Source of the DNA: Muribaculaceae bacterium
Lineage (GTDB): Bacteria; Bacteroidota; Bacteroidia; Bacteroidales; Muribaculaceae
Assembly: GCA_029061225.1 (NCBI GenBank)
Contig: JAIDSM010000083.1
Coordinates: 1 to 35,662 of the forward strand
Direction of reading: 5' to 3'
DNA: 35,662 nt
Of the stretch, positions 23,331 to 32,101 are shown piece by piece. Both the position numbers and the translations under genes were made by a program. The notes beneath the pieces are model-generated. The model was not told where the DNA came from. It did not search any database and saw only the letters and a list, made by a program, of their open reading frames with translations. The first letter of the stretch is position 1. Each line of letters begins with the position of its first letter.

Positions 23331-25211
23331 TTGATTATTTTAGGGATAATAATGACTTTATTGGCCGGAAGCGGTGTCACCGACACTGCTTCCGACCTTG
23401 TAGTTTCCACTCCCGACACTATAGAGACGGTGGTGGTGACCGCTACTCGTACGCCTAAACTGCTAAAGGATACTCCCGTGGTGACCCGTGTGGTGACTTC
23501 TGCCGACATTTCGCGTAGCGGAAAACCGGACATAGCCGGACTGCTCGAGCAGCAGATGCCCGGTGTGGAGTTCTCCCTCGGAATGGCTCAGAATCCACAG
23601 ATCAACATGTCGGGATTCGGGGGAGGAGGAATCCTCTTCCTCCTCGACGGAGAAAGAATGGCCGGCGAAACCCTCGACAATCCGGACTATTCCCGTCTGA
23701 ATCTTCAGAATGTGGAGAGAGTTGAGATAGTCAAAGGAGCGGCCTCCTCGCTTTATGGCTCCAACGCTACCGGCGGTGTGGTCAATATAATCTCCGGCAG
23801 GCCTAAAGATGGTACGCATCTTAAACTCAATGCACGTTACGGCTCACATAATCTGCAGAGCTATGGAGCGCTTGCCACATACAGGAGGAATCGGATCGCC
23901 AATTCTCTTGACGCGCGTTTCGACTCTCAGGGGGAAATACGGTTCCCTCGTATAGGAGACTTCAGCCGGGCGTATGCTACCCATAGCTGGAATGTGCGCG
24001 ACCGCGCTACCGTAACTTTTTCGGAGGATGCATCTATCACCGCGCGCGCAGGCTATTACTGGCGTCAGCGCAACAGCACGAACGCCTCCTACGAACGTTA
24101 CAGCGACATATCAGCCGGAATTTCAGCCAGATGGCGGGAGCTGACCGCTAAATATTCCTTCGACACCTACGACAAGTACGACTACGAGATAGCAACCGGA
24201 GAGCAGATACGCGACTACCGTAATCGTCAGAATTCCTTCCATCTGCAGTATTCACATGAGTTTGAAGGTACCGGCACGTTGACCGCTGGCGGCGACTGGC
24301 TCGACGATTATCTTATGTCGTATGAGTTCGACAGCGGATCATATTCGCAGACAAACCTCGACGCATATCTCCAGTGGGACTGGCATCCTGTGAAAAACGT
24401 CTGGCTCGTTCCCGCCCTGAGATACGACTGGTTCTCTGCCTCCCGCGCCAACAGGGTGTCGCCGAAGCTGAGTATGCTCTGGCGTCCCGGGAAAGGGAAC
24501 TGCGCGCTACGTCTCAATTACGCAGCCGGATTCCGCGCGCCAAACCTCAAGGAACTCTACATGGACTTCGACATGGCGGGAATATTCCACGTCCACGGCA
24601 ATCCGGATCTTAAGTCAGAGACAAGCCAGAACCTGAGTGTCTCGGCCGAATACCTTAAGGGTAGCCGAAACATAACGGTCATGGCGTTTCATAATATAGT
24701 AGACAACCGCATCTCCTATCTCTGGAACGAATCGCTCGCCGGCCTGCAGTATATCAACCTTAAGCGACTATATCTTACAGGAGTCGATATATCCGCCATG
24801 AAGTCGTTTCCCTTCGGACTTTCCGTCAGCGGAGAATACGTGTTCACGCATGAGGTATACGGGAAAGGAGATCTCCGCGCCAACCCCACACGGCCGCACG
24901 CCCTGACCCTCAAGGCTGATTATTCAAGACTCTGGAGACCTGACTGGCGCTTCAACGCGACTGCCAACTTCAAGTGGCTTTCCGCCGTCACCGGCGACAT
25001 TATGTCGCTCTTCTCTCCCGAGGCTGCCGGATCACAACGCTATCCCGCATACTCTATGCTCGGCCTTACCATGAGCCAGACATTCCCGAAAGGATTCACC
25101 CTCGGAGTCGCTGTAGACAACGTGCTCAACTATATACCGAGTTATTATTACTACAACTCGCCGCTCACTACCGGCATAGGCGGAAGCATATCGCTTTCAT
25201 GGCAGATGTAA
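23331..25211 (+). CDS. TonB-dependent outer-membrane receptor
   Basis: A 626-residue receptor of the BtuB/hemin type without the SusC-type CarboxypepD-like extension. ETVVVTATRTPKLLKDTPVV near residue 31 is the TonB-box region. The plug contains ISRSGKPDIAGLLEQQMPGV and VERVEIVKGAASSLYGSNAT, then GGVVNIISGRP. The rest is a beta barrel, ending in SLSWQM. The start is uncertain: an in-frame stop at 23319 leaves only TTG 23331 or ATG 23352, and with TTG the first 20 residues form a hydrophobic but uncharged signal-like segment. Substrate is unknown; a neighbouring calycin-like lipoprotein and TonB-domain protein suggest a small uptake locus. Confidence 0.85.
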   Translation: MIILGIIMTLLAGSGVTDTASDLVVSTPDTIETVVVTATRTPKLLKDTPVVTRVVTSADISRSGKPDIAGLLEQQMPGVEFSLGMAQNPQINMSGFGGGGILFLLDGERMAGETLDNPDYSRLNLQNVERVEIVKGAASSLYGSNATGGVVNIISGRPKDGTHLKLNARYGSHNLQSYGALATYRRNRIANSLDARFDSQGEIRFPRIGDFSRAYATHSWNVRDRATVTFSEDASITARAGYYWRQRNSTNASYERYSDISAGISARWRELTAKYSFDTYDKYDYEIATGEQIRDYRNRQNSFHLQYSHEFEGTGTLTAGGDWLDDYLMSYEFDSGSYSQTNLDAYLQWDWHPVKNVWLVPALRYDWFSASRANRVSPKLSMLWRPGKGNCALRLNYAAGFRAPNLKELYMDFDMAGIFHVHGNPDLKSETSQNLSVSAEYLKGSRNITVMAFHNIVDNRISYLWNESLAGLQYINLKRLYLTGVDISAMKSFPFGLSVSGEYVFTHEVYGKGDLRANPTRPHALTLKADYSRLWRPDWRFNATANFKWLSAVTGDIMSLFSPEAAGSQRYPAYSMLGLTMSQTFPKGFTLGVAVDNVLNYIPSYYYYNSPLTTGIGGSISLSWQM

Positions 25212-25261
25212 CTTTTCGGACTTTGCGTTGTCTATTATTATGTAACCCTAAATTTACCGAT

Positions 25262-25636
25262 ATGAAAAAGATATTGTCAATACTCGCCTCGCTCTCCATA
25301 GCCGCAACCGCTATGGCCCAGACCGCTCAGTCAGATACGATTCCCGCCAGCTTCCCCGGCGGAGAGAAGGCGATGTCGACCTATATACAGAAGAACCTAA
25401 AGTATCCCCAGCCCTCCATCAACAACGGCATCGAGGGCGTGGTCAACGTAAAATTCATTGTTAAGACCGACGGCGCCCTCGACAAACTGTCGATAGTGCG
25501 TCTCGTCGACCCTGACCTTGAGGCCGAGGCCATGCGTCTGGTCAAAGGTATGCCCGCATGGAATCCGGCTACGGTAGCCGGCACTCCCGTCGACAGCGAG
25601 TCGAACGTGGAGGTAGTCTTCACGCTGCCGGAATGA
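25262..25636 (+). CDS. TonB C-terminal domain protein, periplasmic
   Basis: A 124-residue protein starting at ATG 25262 with a cleavable signal peptide (MKKILSILASLSIAATAMAQ). The mature part is a TonB C-terminal domain: FPGGEKAMSTYIQKNLKYPQ, then NNGIEGVVNVKFIVKTDG and PAWNPATVAG. The family consensus YP..A...GI.G.V.V.F.V..DG is clear. There is no N-terminal membrane anchor or proline-rich spanner, so it is not a full TonB energy transducer. It may help the upstream receptor or have a separate function; such stand-alone domains are common in Bacteroidetes. An inverted GCGGCT/AGCCGC (25658-25673) follows. Confidence 0.8.
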   Translation: MKKILSILASLSIAATAMAQTAQSDTIPASFPGGEKAMSTYIQKNLKYPQPSINNGIEGVVNVKFIVKTDGALDKLSIVRLVDPDLEAEAMRLVKGMPAWNPATVAGTPVDSESNVEVVFTLPE

Positions 25637-25695
25637 TCTTATTTATTTCGATACAAAGCGGCTGGGAAGCCGCCGATCCATAAACTTTACTGAAA

Positions 25696-27681
25696 ATGAA
25701 GCGATTTGTACTGTTACTGATTCTTATTTCATTCGTTTTATTCCCCTCTGCCTCGATCACGGGGGCAGAGCGGGAAGCACCTTTCATACCTCGTATTGTG
25801 AAGATTAAGTCGGAGGCTGACCTTGACTCCCTGACGGAGCAAGGTGTAGACATACTTCGCCGACGAGGCGACATACTGCTCTGCTTTTTCCCGAATATCA
25901 CTACTCGCAGCGGAAATGAGTGCAGACGTCCGCAACGACGCATCACGCCGACTCTCGATATCGCCAGAAGCTATTTCGGTGCCGGTGCTGTTCAGAGCGG
26001 CTCCGCCACAGGAACTCCGTATACAGGCAGGGGAGTGGTTGTCGGACTGTGCGATATAGGTATAGATCCACTGCATCCTACATTTCTCGATGCCGACGGT
26101 AATTCGAGGATAAAACGTGTTGTGCAGTATTTAGAGGAGGACGGCATACGTATTCAGCTTGATGGCGACGATGATTACCTCCGATGGAAGACTGATAATC
26201 CCGATATGTATCACGCCACCCACGTCTGCGGTATACTTGCCGGCGGAGGCGCAGGCACTCCTTATGCCGGCATAGCTTCCGACGCTGAGATAGTGGCGAC
26301 TGTCTCGACGCTCACCGAGGTCGGTCTGCTTGCTGGTGTCGAGGATATCATCGACTATGCCAAGGAGGTGGGAAAACCGGCGGTCATCAATATTTCCGTC
26401 GGCTCATATACCGGAGCCCATGACGGCAGCTCGCTTTTCTCCCAATACCTTGATATGTGCGCCGAAGATGCCGTCATCGTGCTGTCGTCGGGCAACGAAG
26501 GCTCAAAATTCAACACACTTTCGGCTGATTACACTCCAGGTATGGAGTCCGTGTCATTCCGGCTTGGAAATACAGCCTGGGATGAATTCCGTATGTATGG
26601 CTTGACCGACATATGGAGTGGCTCCGCATCTCCTCTGTCGGTATCTATAGGTGCCTATGACTCTGACGAGAAGCGAATGCTAAAGTGGCTTGATCCCATC
26701 ATCCTTGACGAAAAAGGGTCTTTCTCATATTTATGGGAAGGAGATGATGCCAATGTTGATTCGCTTCCTTTTGAGGGAGAACTGGTGGCGGAAGGTGGTA
26801 TCGATCCTGAAAACGGTCGGTTTCGGGTTGCCTTGGGCTATGAGTTCATCTCCCCCGAGCCCGCGGCCAACGGTAAGTGGGCGAGATATGAGCTTGCTGT
26901 CAGAGTATCCGGCAAACCCGGCAATGATGTCGAGGTCTATTCCGACGGCACATATACTCGATTGATGGGAATGCCGGGAAGTCCCGCCCCCACTTCGCAG
27001 CGCACGGTGAGCGACCTCGCATGCGGCTTCAACGTCATAAGTGTCGGTATGTATGGCAACCGGGATTCTGTTCCGTACAGTCATCCCGCGATATTTCAGG
27101 ATGATGAGATCTATCTGGATGCTACTGGTTATCATGGAGGAGCTACGGTGTTGCACAGTAGCTACGGAACCCTCCGCGACGGCCGCGTGACTCCTCTTAC
27201 CGTGGCTCCCGGAGCCCCCGTCGTGTCGGCAGCGAGTCGTCATTTCCATGAACTTTATCCACTGCATCCACATCTCAGCATCGACGGTGTCCCATGGATT
27301 GACGAGAGCGGCACGTCCATGTCGTCGCCATATGTGGCCGGATACATCGCCACATGGCTTGAGGCTGTCCCGACGCTGACATCCGCCGATGTAAGGCGCA
27401 TCATAGCCGAGACCAACCGGATAGATATCGCTGAGCCGGAAGATCCGCATAATGGCACCGGTTATTTCGATCCTGTCGGTGGACTCAGGCTCGCGATGAA
27501 GTATGCCGGGATAGAGGAGATTACCGACGACGGACTCCTGCCCGATGAATATGTAGAGGTCTATGACATCGCCGGCGTAAAAAGATATGCCGGAGCGGCC
27601 TCGGGGCTGTCCGGCATGGAAAGAGGTGTGTATGTGGTGCGCACCGCAACCAAGACCTTTAAGAAAGTGGTTAAAGGCTAA
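25696..27681 (+). CDS. Secreted subtilisin-family (S8) serine protease
   Basis: A 661-residue protein with a signal peptide (MKRFVLLLILISFVLFPSAS). The catalytic triad is visible: D120 in VVVGLCDIGIDPLHP, H176 in MYHATHVCGILAGG and S541 in SGTSMSSPYVAG, with oxyanion Asn267 in LSSGNEG. HATHV replaces the usual HGTHV. A 270-residue insert between the Asn and Ser motifs is longer than in small subtilisins. The C-terminal 60 residues (EYVEVYDIAGVKRYAG ... GVYVVRTATKTFKKVVKG) resemble a type IX secretion sorting domain. The substrate is not known. Heptad repeats and a long hairpin separate it from the convergent lipoprotein. Confidence 0.85.
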   Translation: MKRFVLLLILISFVLFPSASITGAEREAPFIPRIVKIKSEADLDSLTEQGVDILRRRGDILLCFFPNITTRSGNECRRPQRRITPTLDIARSYFGAGAVQSGSATGTPYTGRGVVVGLCDIGIDPLHPTFLDADGNSRIKRVVQYLEEDGIRIQLDGDDDYLRWKTDNPDMYHATHVCGILAGGGAGTPYAGIASDAEIVATVSTLTEVGLLAGVEDIIDYAKEVGKPAVINISVGSYTGAHDGSSLFSQYLDMCAEDAVIVLSSGNEGSKFNTLSADYTPGMESVSFRLGNTAWDEFRMYGLTDIWSGSASPLSVSIGAYDSDEKRMLKWLDPIILDEKGSFSYLWEGDDANVDSLPFEGELVAEGGIDPENGRFRVALGYEFISPEPAANGKWARYELAVRVSGKPGNDVEVYSDGTYTRLMGMPGSPAPTSQRTVSDLACGFNVISVGMYGNRDSVPYSHPAIFQDDEIYLDATGYHGGATVLHSSYGTLRDGRVTPLTVAPGAPVVSAASRHFHELYPLHPHLSIDGVPWIDESGTSMSSPYVAGYIATWLEAVPTLTSADVRRIIAETNRIDIAEPEDPHNGTGYFDPVGGLRLAMKYAGIEEITDDGLLPDEYVEVYDIAGVKRYAGAASGLSGMERGVYVVRTATKTFKKVVKG

Positions 27682-27709
27682 GAGTTAAGGGTTAAGGGTT
27701 AAGGGTTAA
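27682..27709 (+). repeat. Stop-ending heptad array after the subtilase (4 units)
   Basis: After the native TAA (27679-27681) come GAGTTAA and three GGGTTAA units, all ending in TAA and all in register with the native stop. Confidence 0.8.
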
Positions 27710-27735
27710 GGATTTAGTAAATCCTTAACCCTTAA
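27699..27735. terminator. 37-bp palindrome between convergent genes
   Basis: TTAAGGGTTAAGGATTTA (27699-27716) and its exact complement (27718-27735) surround one base. It is built from the heptad arrays of both flanking genes and can form the same stem on either strand. It probably ends transcription in both directions, although T-runs are short. Confidence 0.55.
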
Positions 27736-27773
27736 TGTTTATTGTTCAATACTTAATGTTCAATGTTTATTGT
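27725..27773 (-). repeat. Stop-ending heptad array after the Ig-like lipoprotein (7 units)
   Basis: On the minus strand the native TGA (27776-27774) is followed by ACAATAA, ACATTGA, ACATTAA, GTATTGA, ACAATAA, ACATTAA and GGGTTAA. All seven units end in a stop triplet and are in perfect register. Confidence 0.85.
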
Positions 27774-30146
27774 TCAATAGTTGTTGTTTCGGTTGTTCCG
27801 GTTGTTGGAGTTGTTGCGCCGTGTGTCAAACGGATTCGTCCCGAACTCATCTTCCTCTTCTTCTTCCTCTTCCTGGCTCTGTGTATTGTTGGTGCGTTTC
27901 GGTTTGTTCTTCTTTATCTTGGTGGGTTTCTGAAGATCGAGGGCAGTCTCAAACACATTCCAGGTCTGATCCATATCCCAGTTTTTCTTCACGTTGATTG
28001 TCTTGGGGTAATAGTATACAAGATCCGGCTGTATGGCGATGAGTACGTCCTTGCCTATTGAATCGTTCTCTATCGGCACAATGCTGTAGCCGATATTGAT
28101 AAGACTGTCTACGATCTCGCGGTCGCTCCTCTGTCTGATGAAGTCTTTTGGGGCTATGGGCAGTCGGGTGGGTATCGAATCCAGAGAGTCGGCGGGGAGC
28201 GCCTCCATGGAGTCCGGATCTATCTCCGGTATTGAATCCGTAGGTACCACATCCTCGGCAACCTCTTCGCCAGGCGTATCTTCCTGACGGCCGCTTTCAG
28301 AAGGCTCTCCGAAGACCCTCTGCAGCCGATAGCTTCCCGGAGTGTACTTTCCGTCTCCGTTGAAATCCTCATAGAGACGCGCATAGTATTTGCCTGCGTC
28401 GATTCCCTCGAAATTGGCTATGCCGTCTACCACAGGAGCCGTATACTTCGGTTTGTCGCCGGAAGCCATAAGCTGCACGAATGCCGGTATGCCCGGTTCG
28501 AGACCCGTGAGGGTAAGCTTCAGGTTGGAAAGGTCCTCGGGAGCCTTGGTCTTGAATTCATATTGCAGGGGATCGCTGTTGATGCCATATATGTCGGTAG
28601 CGGCGAGCGAGTCGACCGTAAGTCTGTAGGTCGAGCCCCTCTGCCATGGGAAATCTATCTTGAAACGTCGCTCCGAAAGAGTGTCTGCCCTTTCCAGACG
28701 GTATTCACCGGCTACCGGCATCCATACGGTGTCTGGCTTTATCTCCAGCCTGAACGCATATGGATCTATTCGGGAGAGCGGTACGGGGACCTCTATCGCA
28801 AGTGGAAGCGTGATGTCGGTGTCAGGCCCCTTTGCTGTGAACGCGAAAGAAGGCTCCTTTGGTTTTACCTCCTCGTCTTCCTCCTCCGGCTGCTTGTCTT
28901 TCAGGTCTGGCGCAATGTTGGCCAGCGAGTCGGCGGGGAGTAGCTCCGGCTCGGAAGATTCATCTTTCTTCTTGTTTTCCTTTTTATTGTCTTTTTTCTT
29001 CTTGTCTTTTTTCTTCTTTGATGTCTGTTCCTTCGGCTTCATGAGCTTCACTGTGTCGTTGACGATGGTCTCAATGCCTGTCAGCAGCTCAATATTTGAA
29101 TAATTGAGTGCAAGGCGCAGGGTGTCGCGCATGGCGAGTTCACGCGGCAGCCAGAAGGTGAGTGTATCGTTGCCGGCGGAGCGTTCAGCCTTGAGCGGGG
29201 CCGGAAAAGCCTCGTCGTCTGCTATGCTTATCCTTGGAGCGGTCTTCGAAGGGGAGTTGAATATGAATTCCAGCCGTGTTGAGTCTGGACGTTCGTAGCT
29301 GACGAGATACTGCGGCTTCAGGCCTGTATTATACATCCGGAGCAGCACGTTGTTGGGCAGGAAACGGGTCCTTTCGCGTTGTACTACCGTATCTACGGCT
29401 CCTGTATATAGGTCGCGGATAGTGTCGGAGGCCATTATGCGCTCTGCCGATGGACGGATCACTTCGTCAAACCATGCTATGTCTTCCTCCGGATTGGCGT
29501 AGTGCTTGTCGTTGTCGAGGTCCTTGAGGGCGAAGAGGCGGTAAGTGGTGTCCTGCAGGCCGCGTATTATGAAGCGTCCCATCTCATCCGTGCGCGCAAG
29601 CCGCTCGAAAGGCATGCGTATGAAGGCGGAATCCTCCTTCGATATGTAGGCTCCCACGAACACACCCTGCTGCGGCTCCATATCTTCGGCTCCGAGCACC
29701 ATTCCCGATATGCGCAGGGAGTCGAGGGTCGGTCCGGTGGAGAATGTATACGCGAATCCGGAGAGTTTATTGGCTTCGTTGTTGTCCTCGATGGCATCGC
29801 CGAAGTCGATCGTGTAGGTGGTGTTGGGCAGCAGTGTGTCCGTGATGTTGACCACTACACGGCGTCCGCGGGTGGAGACCCTCGGAGTATTCTTTGTGGG
29901 AGGGGAGAGCACCACCTTCTGGAATGCGTCCTTGACGTTGACCAGCTCGTTGAAGTCTATGTTTATGTTGCTCGGGTCTACGTTGACCGAGCCGGGAGCC
30001 GGATTCGCGCGTACGAACCTCGGAGGATCCTCATCGCGCGGACCTCCCGACGGATTTCCGATTGATGCGCATCCCCATAGCATCCCCACTCCGGCTATGG
30101 CGGCTCCCAATACTCCTATATGTTTCCTGAATGATGATGTCGTCAT
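27774..30146 (-). CDS. Ig-like (Big_5) domain lipoprotein
   Basis: A 790-residue lipoprotein, with Cys26 at the lipobox (GMLWGCASIG). An N-terminal Big_5 Ig-like domain (about 40-140) has DPPRFVRANPAPGSVNVDP and NITDTLLPNTTYTIDFGDAI. The later parts are beta-rich with FALKDLDNDKHYANP and YEDFNGDGKYTPG, carbohydrate-binding-like D-x-D-x-D turns. Two low-complexity segments interrupt it: a Lys-rich stretch near residue 375-400 and an acidic run followed by an Asn/Arg-rich C-terminus. This family is conserved in Bacteroidales outer membranes, with no agreed function. A 292-residue membrane protein follows it upstream on the same strand. Confidence 0.75.
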   Translation of the reverse strand: MTTSSFRKHIGVLGAAIAGVGMLWGCASIGNPSGGPRDEDPPRFVRANPAPGSVNVDPSNINIDFNELVNVKDAFQKVVLSPPTKNTPRVSTRGRRVVVNITDTLLPNTTYTIDFGDAIEDNNEANKLSGFAYTFSTGPTLDSLRISGMVLGAEDMEPQQGVFVGAYISKEDSAFIRMPFERLARTDEMGRFIIRGLQDTTYRLFALKDLDNDKHYANPEEDIAWFDEVIRPSAERIMASDTIRDLYTGAVDTVVQRERTRFLPNNVLLRMYNTGLKPQYLVSYERPDSTRLEFIFNSPSKTAPRISIADDEAFPAPLKAERSAGNDTLTFWLPRELAMRDTLRLALNYSNIELLTGIETIVNDTVKLMKPKEQTSKKKKDKKKKDNKKENKKKDESSEPELLPADSLANIAPDLKDKQPEEEDEEVKPKEPSFAFTAKGPDTDITLPLAIEVPVPLSRIDPYAFRLEIKPDTVWMPVAGEYRLERADTLSERRFKIDFPWQRGSTYRLTVDSLAATDIYGINSDPLQYEFKTKAPEDLSNLKLTLTGLEPGIPAFVQLMASGDKPKYTAPVVDGIANFEGIDAGKYYARLYEDFNGDGKYTPGSYRLQRVFGEPSESGRQEDTPGEEVAEDVVPTDSIPEIDPDSMEALPADSLDSIPTRLPIAPKDFIRQRSDREIVDSLINIGYSIVPIENDSIGKDVLIAIQPDLVYYYPKTINVKKNWDMDQTWNVFETALDLQKPTKIKKNKPKRTNNTQSQEEEEEEEDEFGTNPFDTRRNNSNNRNNRNNNY

Positions 30147-30148
30147 TA

Positions 30149-30162
30149 TAATTAATCATTAA
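30149..30162 (-). repeat. Short stop-ending heptad pair
   Basis: After the native TGA (30165-30163) on the minus strand come TTAATGA and TTAATTA. Only the first ends in a stop triplet. It continues into the start region of the lipoprotein gene. Confidence 0.5.
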
Positions 30163-31041
30163 TCATTTGTTATTTAGCCTGTATTCCGGCGGGAGGATCT
30201 TGCCGGGATCGGCGCTGTCGGCCTTTATTATCACCATTCGTTCCTCTCCTTTCCAGGGGAGGGGGGTATGGTAGGTCTCATATTCCACCCTTACCGGAAC
30301 GCAACCCAGCATCATCCTCTTCATGACGGCTGCCAGCGAATCCGTCATGACGCTGAATCGCTGCGGCTGGAAATAAAGCGGGTCCGGATCTCCAAGTTGT
30401 TTGTATGGAATCATAGTGCCCTCGAATGTCTTGAAGAGTGATCCTCTCCGTTCCATTTCGGTGATGTAGCCGTATTTCACCGCGTTGTCGGAATAAGGCC
30501 GGAAAAACCATATCCATCCCCATATGATCAGTATGAGTCCGGCGATGACGGAACCAAGCTGCCATTTCCATTTCCCTGTTGGTCCGGGCATTATCCCGCT
30601 GAGCGGCGACTCATCCTCCTCAATCCAGTAGTCCGGATCCTCGGGGTCGAGCTTGGGTGCTTTTGGCTTCTTTTTGGGCTCGGGATCCGCATCGGAATCA
30701 AAGTAGTCGTTGTCATCGTCACCGGCATCTTCATCCTCTTCAGTCTTCTTGCCGAAAAAACGCTGTCTCCTCGGCTGGGGGGTCGGCTCGGGATCGGAGT
30801 AATAATCGTTGTTATCGTCTTCTGCTTTGTCTGCTTCGCTGAGATCGGCCTTGGCTTCGCCGTCGTGGCTGTTGCCGTCGCTGTCGTCATCATATGAAGT
30901 ATAGTCATGTTCCGACGTTCGGGGGTATATTGGCTCCTCGTCGATGCTTCTCGGCGTGATATCGGCGCTCAGTTCGAGTTCATCGTCCCAGAAGTCTTTT
31001 TCATCCTCGTCGTCGAGGTATCTGTCGTCATCGTATCTCAT
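30163..31041 (-). CDS. Acidic single-pass membrane protein
   Basis: A 292-residue protein. The first 150 residues are very acidic and low in complexity (MRYDDDRYLDDEDEKDFWDD, then Asp/Glu/Pro/Lys-rich). A single membrane helix follows (GSVIAGLILIIWGWIWFF, about 162-179). The C-terminal part (KYGYITEMERRGSLFKTFEG ... PLYFQPQRFSVM) has the pattern of a small conserved Bacteroidales domain of unknown function. The acidic arm would be cytoplasmic and the conserved part outside, judged by the positive-inside rule only weakly. It lies 4 bases after the flippase-like gene in the same transcript direction, so they are probably co-transcribed. Confidence 0.65.
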   Translation of the reverse strand: MRYDDDRYLDDEDEKDFWDDELELSADITPRSIDEEPIYPRTSEHDYTSYDDDSDGNSHDGEAKADLSEADKAEDDNNDYYSDPEPTPQPRRQRFFGKKTEEDEDAGDDDNDYFDSDADPEPKKKPKAPKLDPEDPDYWIEEDESPLSGIMPGPTGKWKWQLGSVIAGLILIIWGWIWFFRPYSDNAVKYGYITEMERRGSLFKTFEGTMIPYKQLGDPDPLYFQPQRFSVMTDSLAAVMKRMMLGCVPVRVEYETYHTPLPWKGEERMVIIKADSADPGKILPPEYRLNNK

Positions 31042-31045
31042 TCTC

Positions 31046-32056
31046 TTATGTTTTATTCAGACCGTCGCGTCCGGAGGATGTGGCTCCGATCCATACGGCA
31101 GTGAAGATTCCAAGTATTATAAGCATTACGGTCTGGCCGCTCCATTGCAGGATGGAGAAGGCGGCCCCCTCGACATCGGCTACTCCGTAGATTGCGAGTC
31201 CGAACATTATGGCTATGTTCCATGGACCAAGACCGCCGTTGCTCGGGACAGCCATTCCAATCGATGAAAGCACAAATGCCACAAGGCACGGCAGCAGACC
31301 GAAGGCAAGCCCCGGACGGGAGCATAGATCGCGGGTGAAGCTGAAGGCGTAGAAAGCCACGTAGAGCTGAACGAAATAGCATCCCCAGATGGCAAGTGTA
31401 AGCAGCATGAAGCGCCATCTCCCCGGCATCGTGGCCGTCACGGCGAACCCCCGCCATGTCTCCGCAGTCCATTTCCGTATTTTCATGACCGGACCCGAAT
31501 CCCGATAACGTCGGAAGATCCACCATCCTATGGCTACCATCGCAATGCCTGCGACCCATACTCCGGGAGAGTAGACAAGACGCAGGATACCTTCCCCTAC
31601 CGGATATTTCGCCATAAAGGCTGCCAGTGCCGGAGCTGCAAGCACGAAAGTCAGCAGTATCAGCGCCAGCACTATTATTGAATCGGCCATGCGGTCGGCC
31701 ACCATCGATCCCATGACGGTGGTGAATCTGGCATCGGAGCGCTTTGCCACGAATGTGCATCTCCAGAGCTCTCCAAGTCGTGGGAGCAGGAGATTGAGGG
31801 CGTAGCATCCGAACACGGCGCATGTCAGCTCCATCAGGGTGGTGCGCACCTGCAGGGCGTCGAGCTGGATGCGCCAGCGCATGGCCCTGAAAATGTGGGA
31901 GAAGACGCTTATGCCCATCGCTGCCAGTATCCACCAGTAGTCGACACCGTGGCTGACTATCTCCATGGTCTGACGGAAGTCGACCTTTCGGAAGAGATAC
32001 CATATCAGCAGGGCCGACAGTAGCACGGGGATTATGTATTGCAACGCTTTCTTCAT
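31046..32056 (-). CDS. Flippase-like membrane protein (UPF0104/LPG synthase TM family)
   Basis: A 336-residue inner-membrane protein with about eight hydrophobic segments. The N-terminus MKKALQYIIPVLLSALLIWY, FRAMRWRIQL near residue 58, and LLLPRLGELWRCTFVAKR (about 89-106) match the lysylphosphatidylglycerol synthetase transmembrane family. Only the flippase-like membrane part is present; the cytoplasmic aminoacyltransferase domain of MprF is absent. It may move a lipid across the membrane, but the substrate is unknown. It follows the HAD-AroB gene by 45 bp and precedes the acidic membrane protein by 4 bp. Confidence 0.8.
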   Translation of the reverse strand: MKKALQYIIPVLLSALLIWYLFRKVDFRQTMEIVSHGVDYWWILAAMGISVFSHIFRAMRWRIQLDALQVRTTLMELTCAVFGCYALNLLLPRLGELWRCTFVAKRSDARFTTVMGSMVADRMADSIIVLALILLTFVLAAPALAAFMAKYPVGEGILRLVYSPGVWVAGIAMVAIGWWIFRRYRDSGPVMKIRKWTAETWRGFAVTATMPGRWRFMLLTLAIWGCYFVQLYVAFYAFSFTRDLCSRPGLAFGLLPCLVAFVLSSIGMAVPSNGGLGPWNIAIMFGLAIYGVADVEGAAFSILQWSGQTVMLIILGIFTAVWIGATSSGRDGLNKT

Positions 32057-32073
32057 TCGTCAATTCTAAATTC

Positions 32074-32101
32074 GTAAAACCTACAACGTACAACGTCCAA
32101 C
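32074..32101 (-). repeat. Degenerate heptad array after the HAD-AroB gene (4 units)
   Basis: After the native TAG (32104-32102) on the minus strand come GTTGGAC, GTTGTAC, GTTGTAG and GTTTTAC. The 7-base period and register are kept but only the third unit still ends in a stop triplet. Confidence 0.6.

Noticed and set aside
26731..27450. 239-residue minus-strand frame inside the subtilase
   Set aside because: Antisense shadow of a gene with an intact catalytic triad.
27682..27712. Telomere-like TTAAGGG repeats
   Set aside because: They lie inside a chromosome segment and fit the general stop-phased heptad pattern.
31053..32093. 346-residue minus-strand frame over the flippase-like gene
   Set aside because: It overlaps the membrane protein almost completely and shows no hydrophobic or domain pattern.
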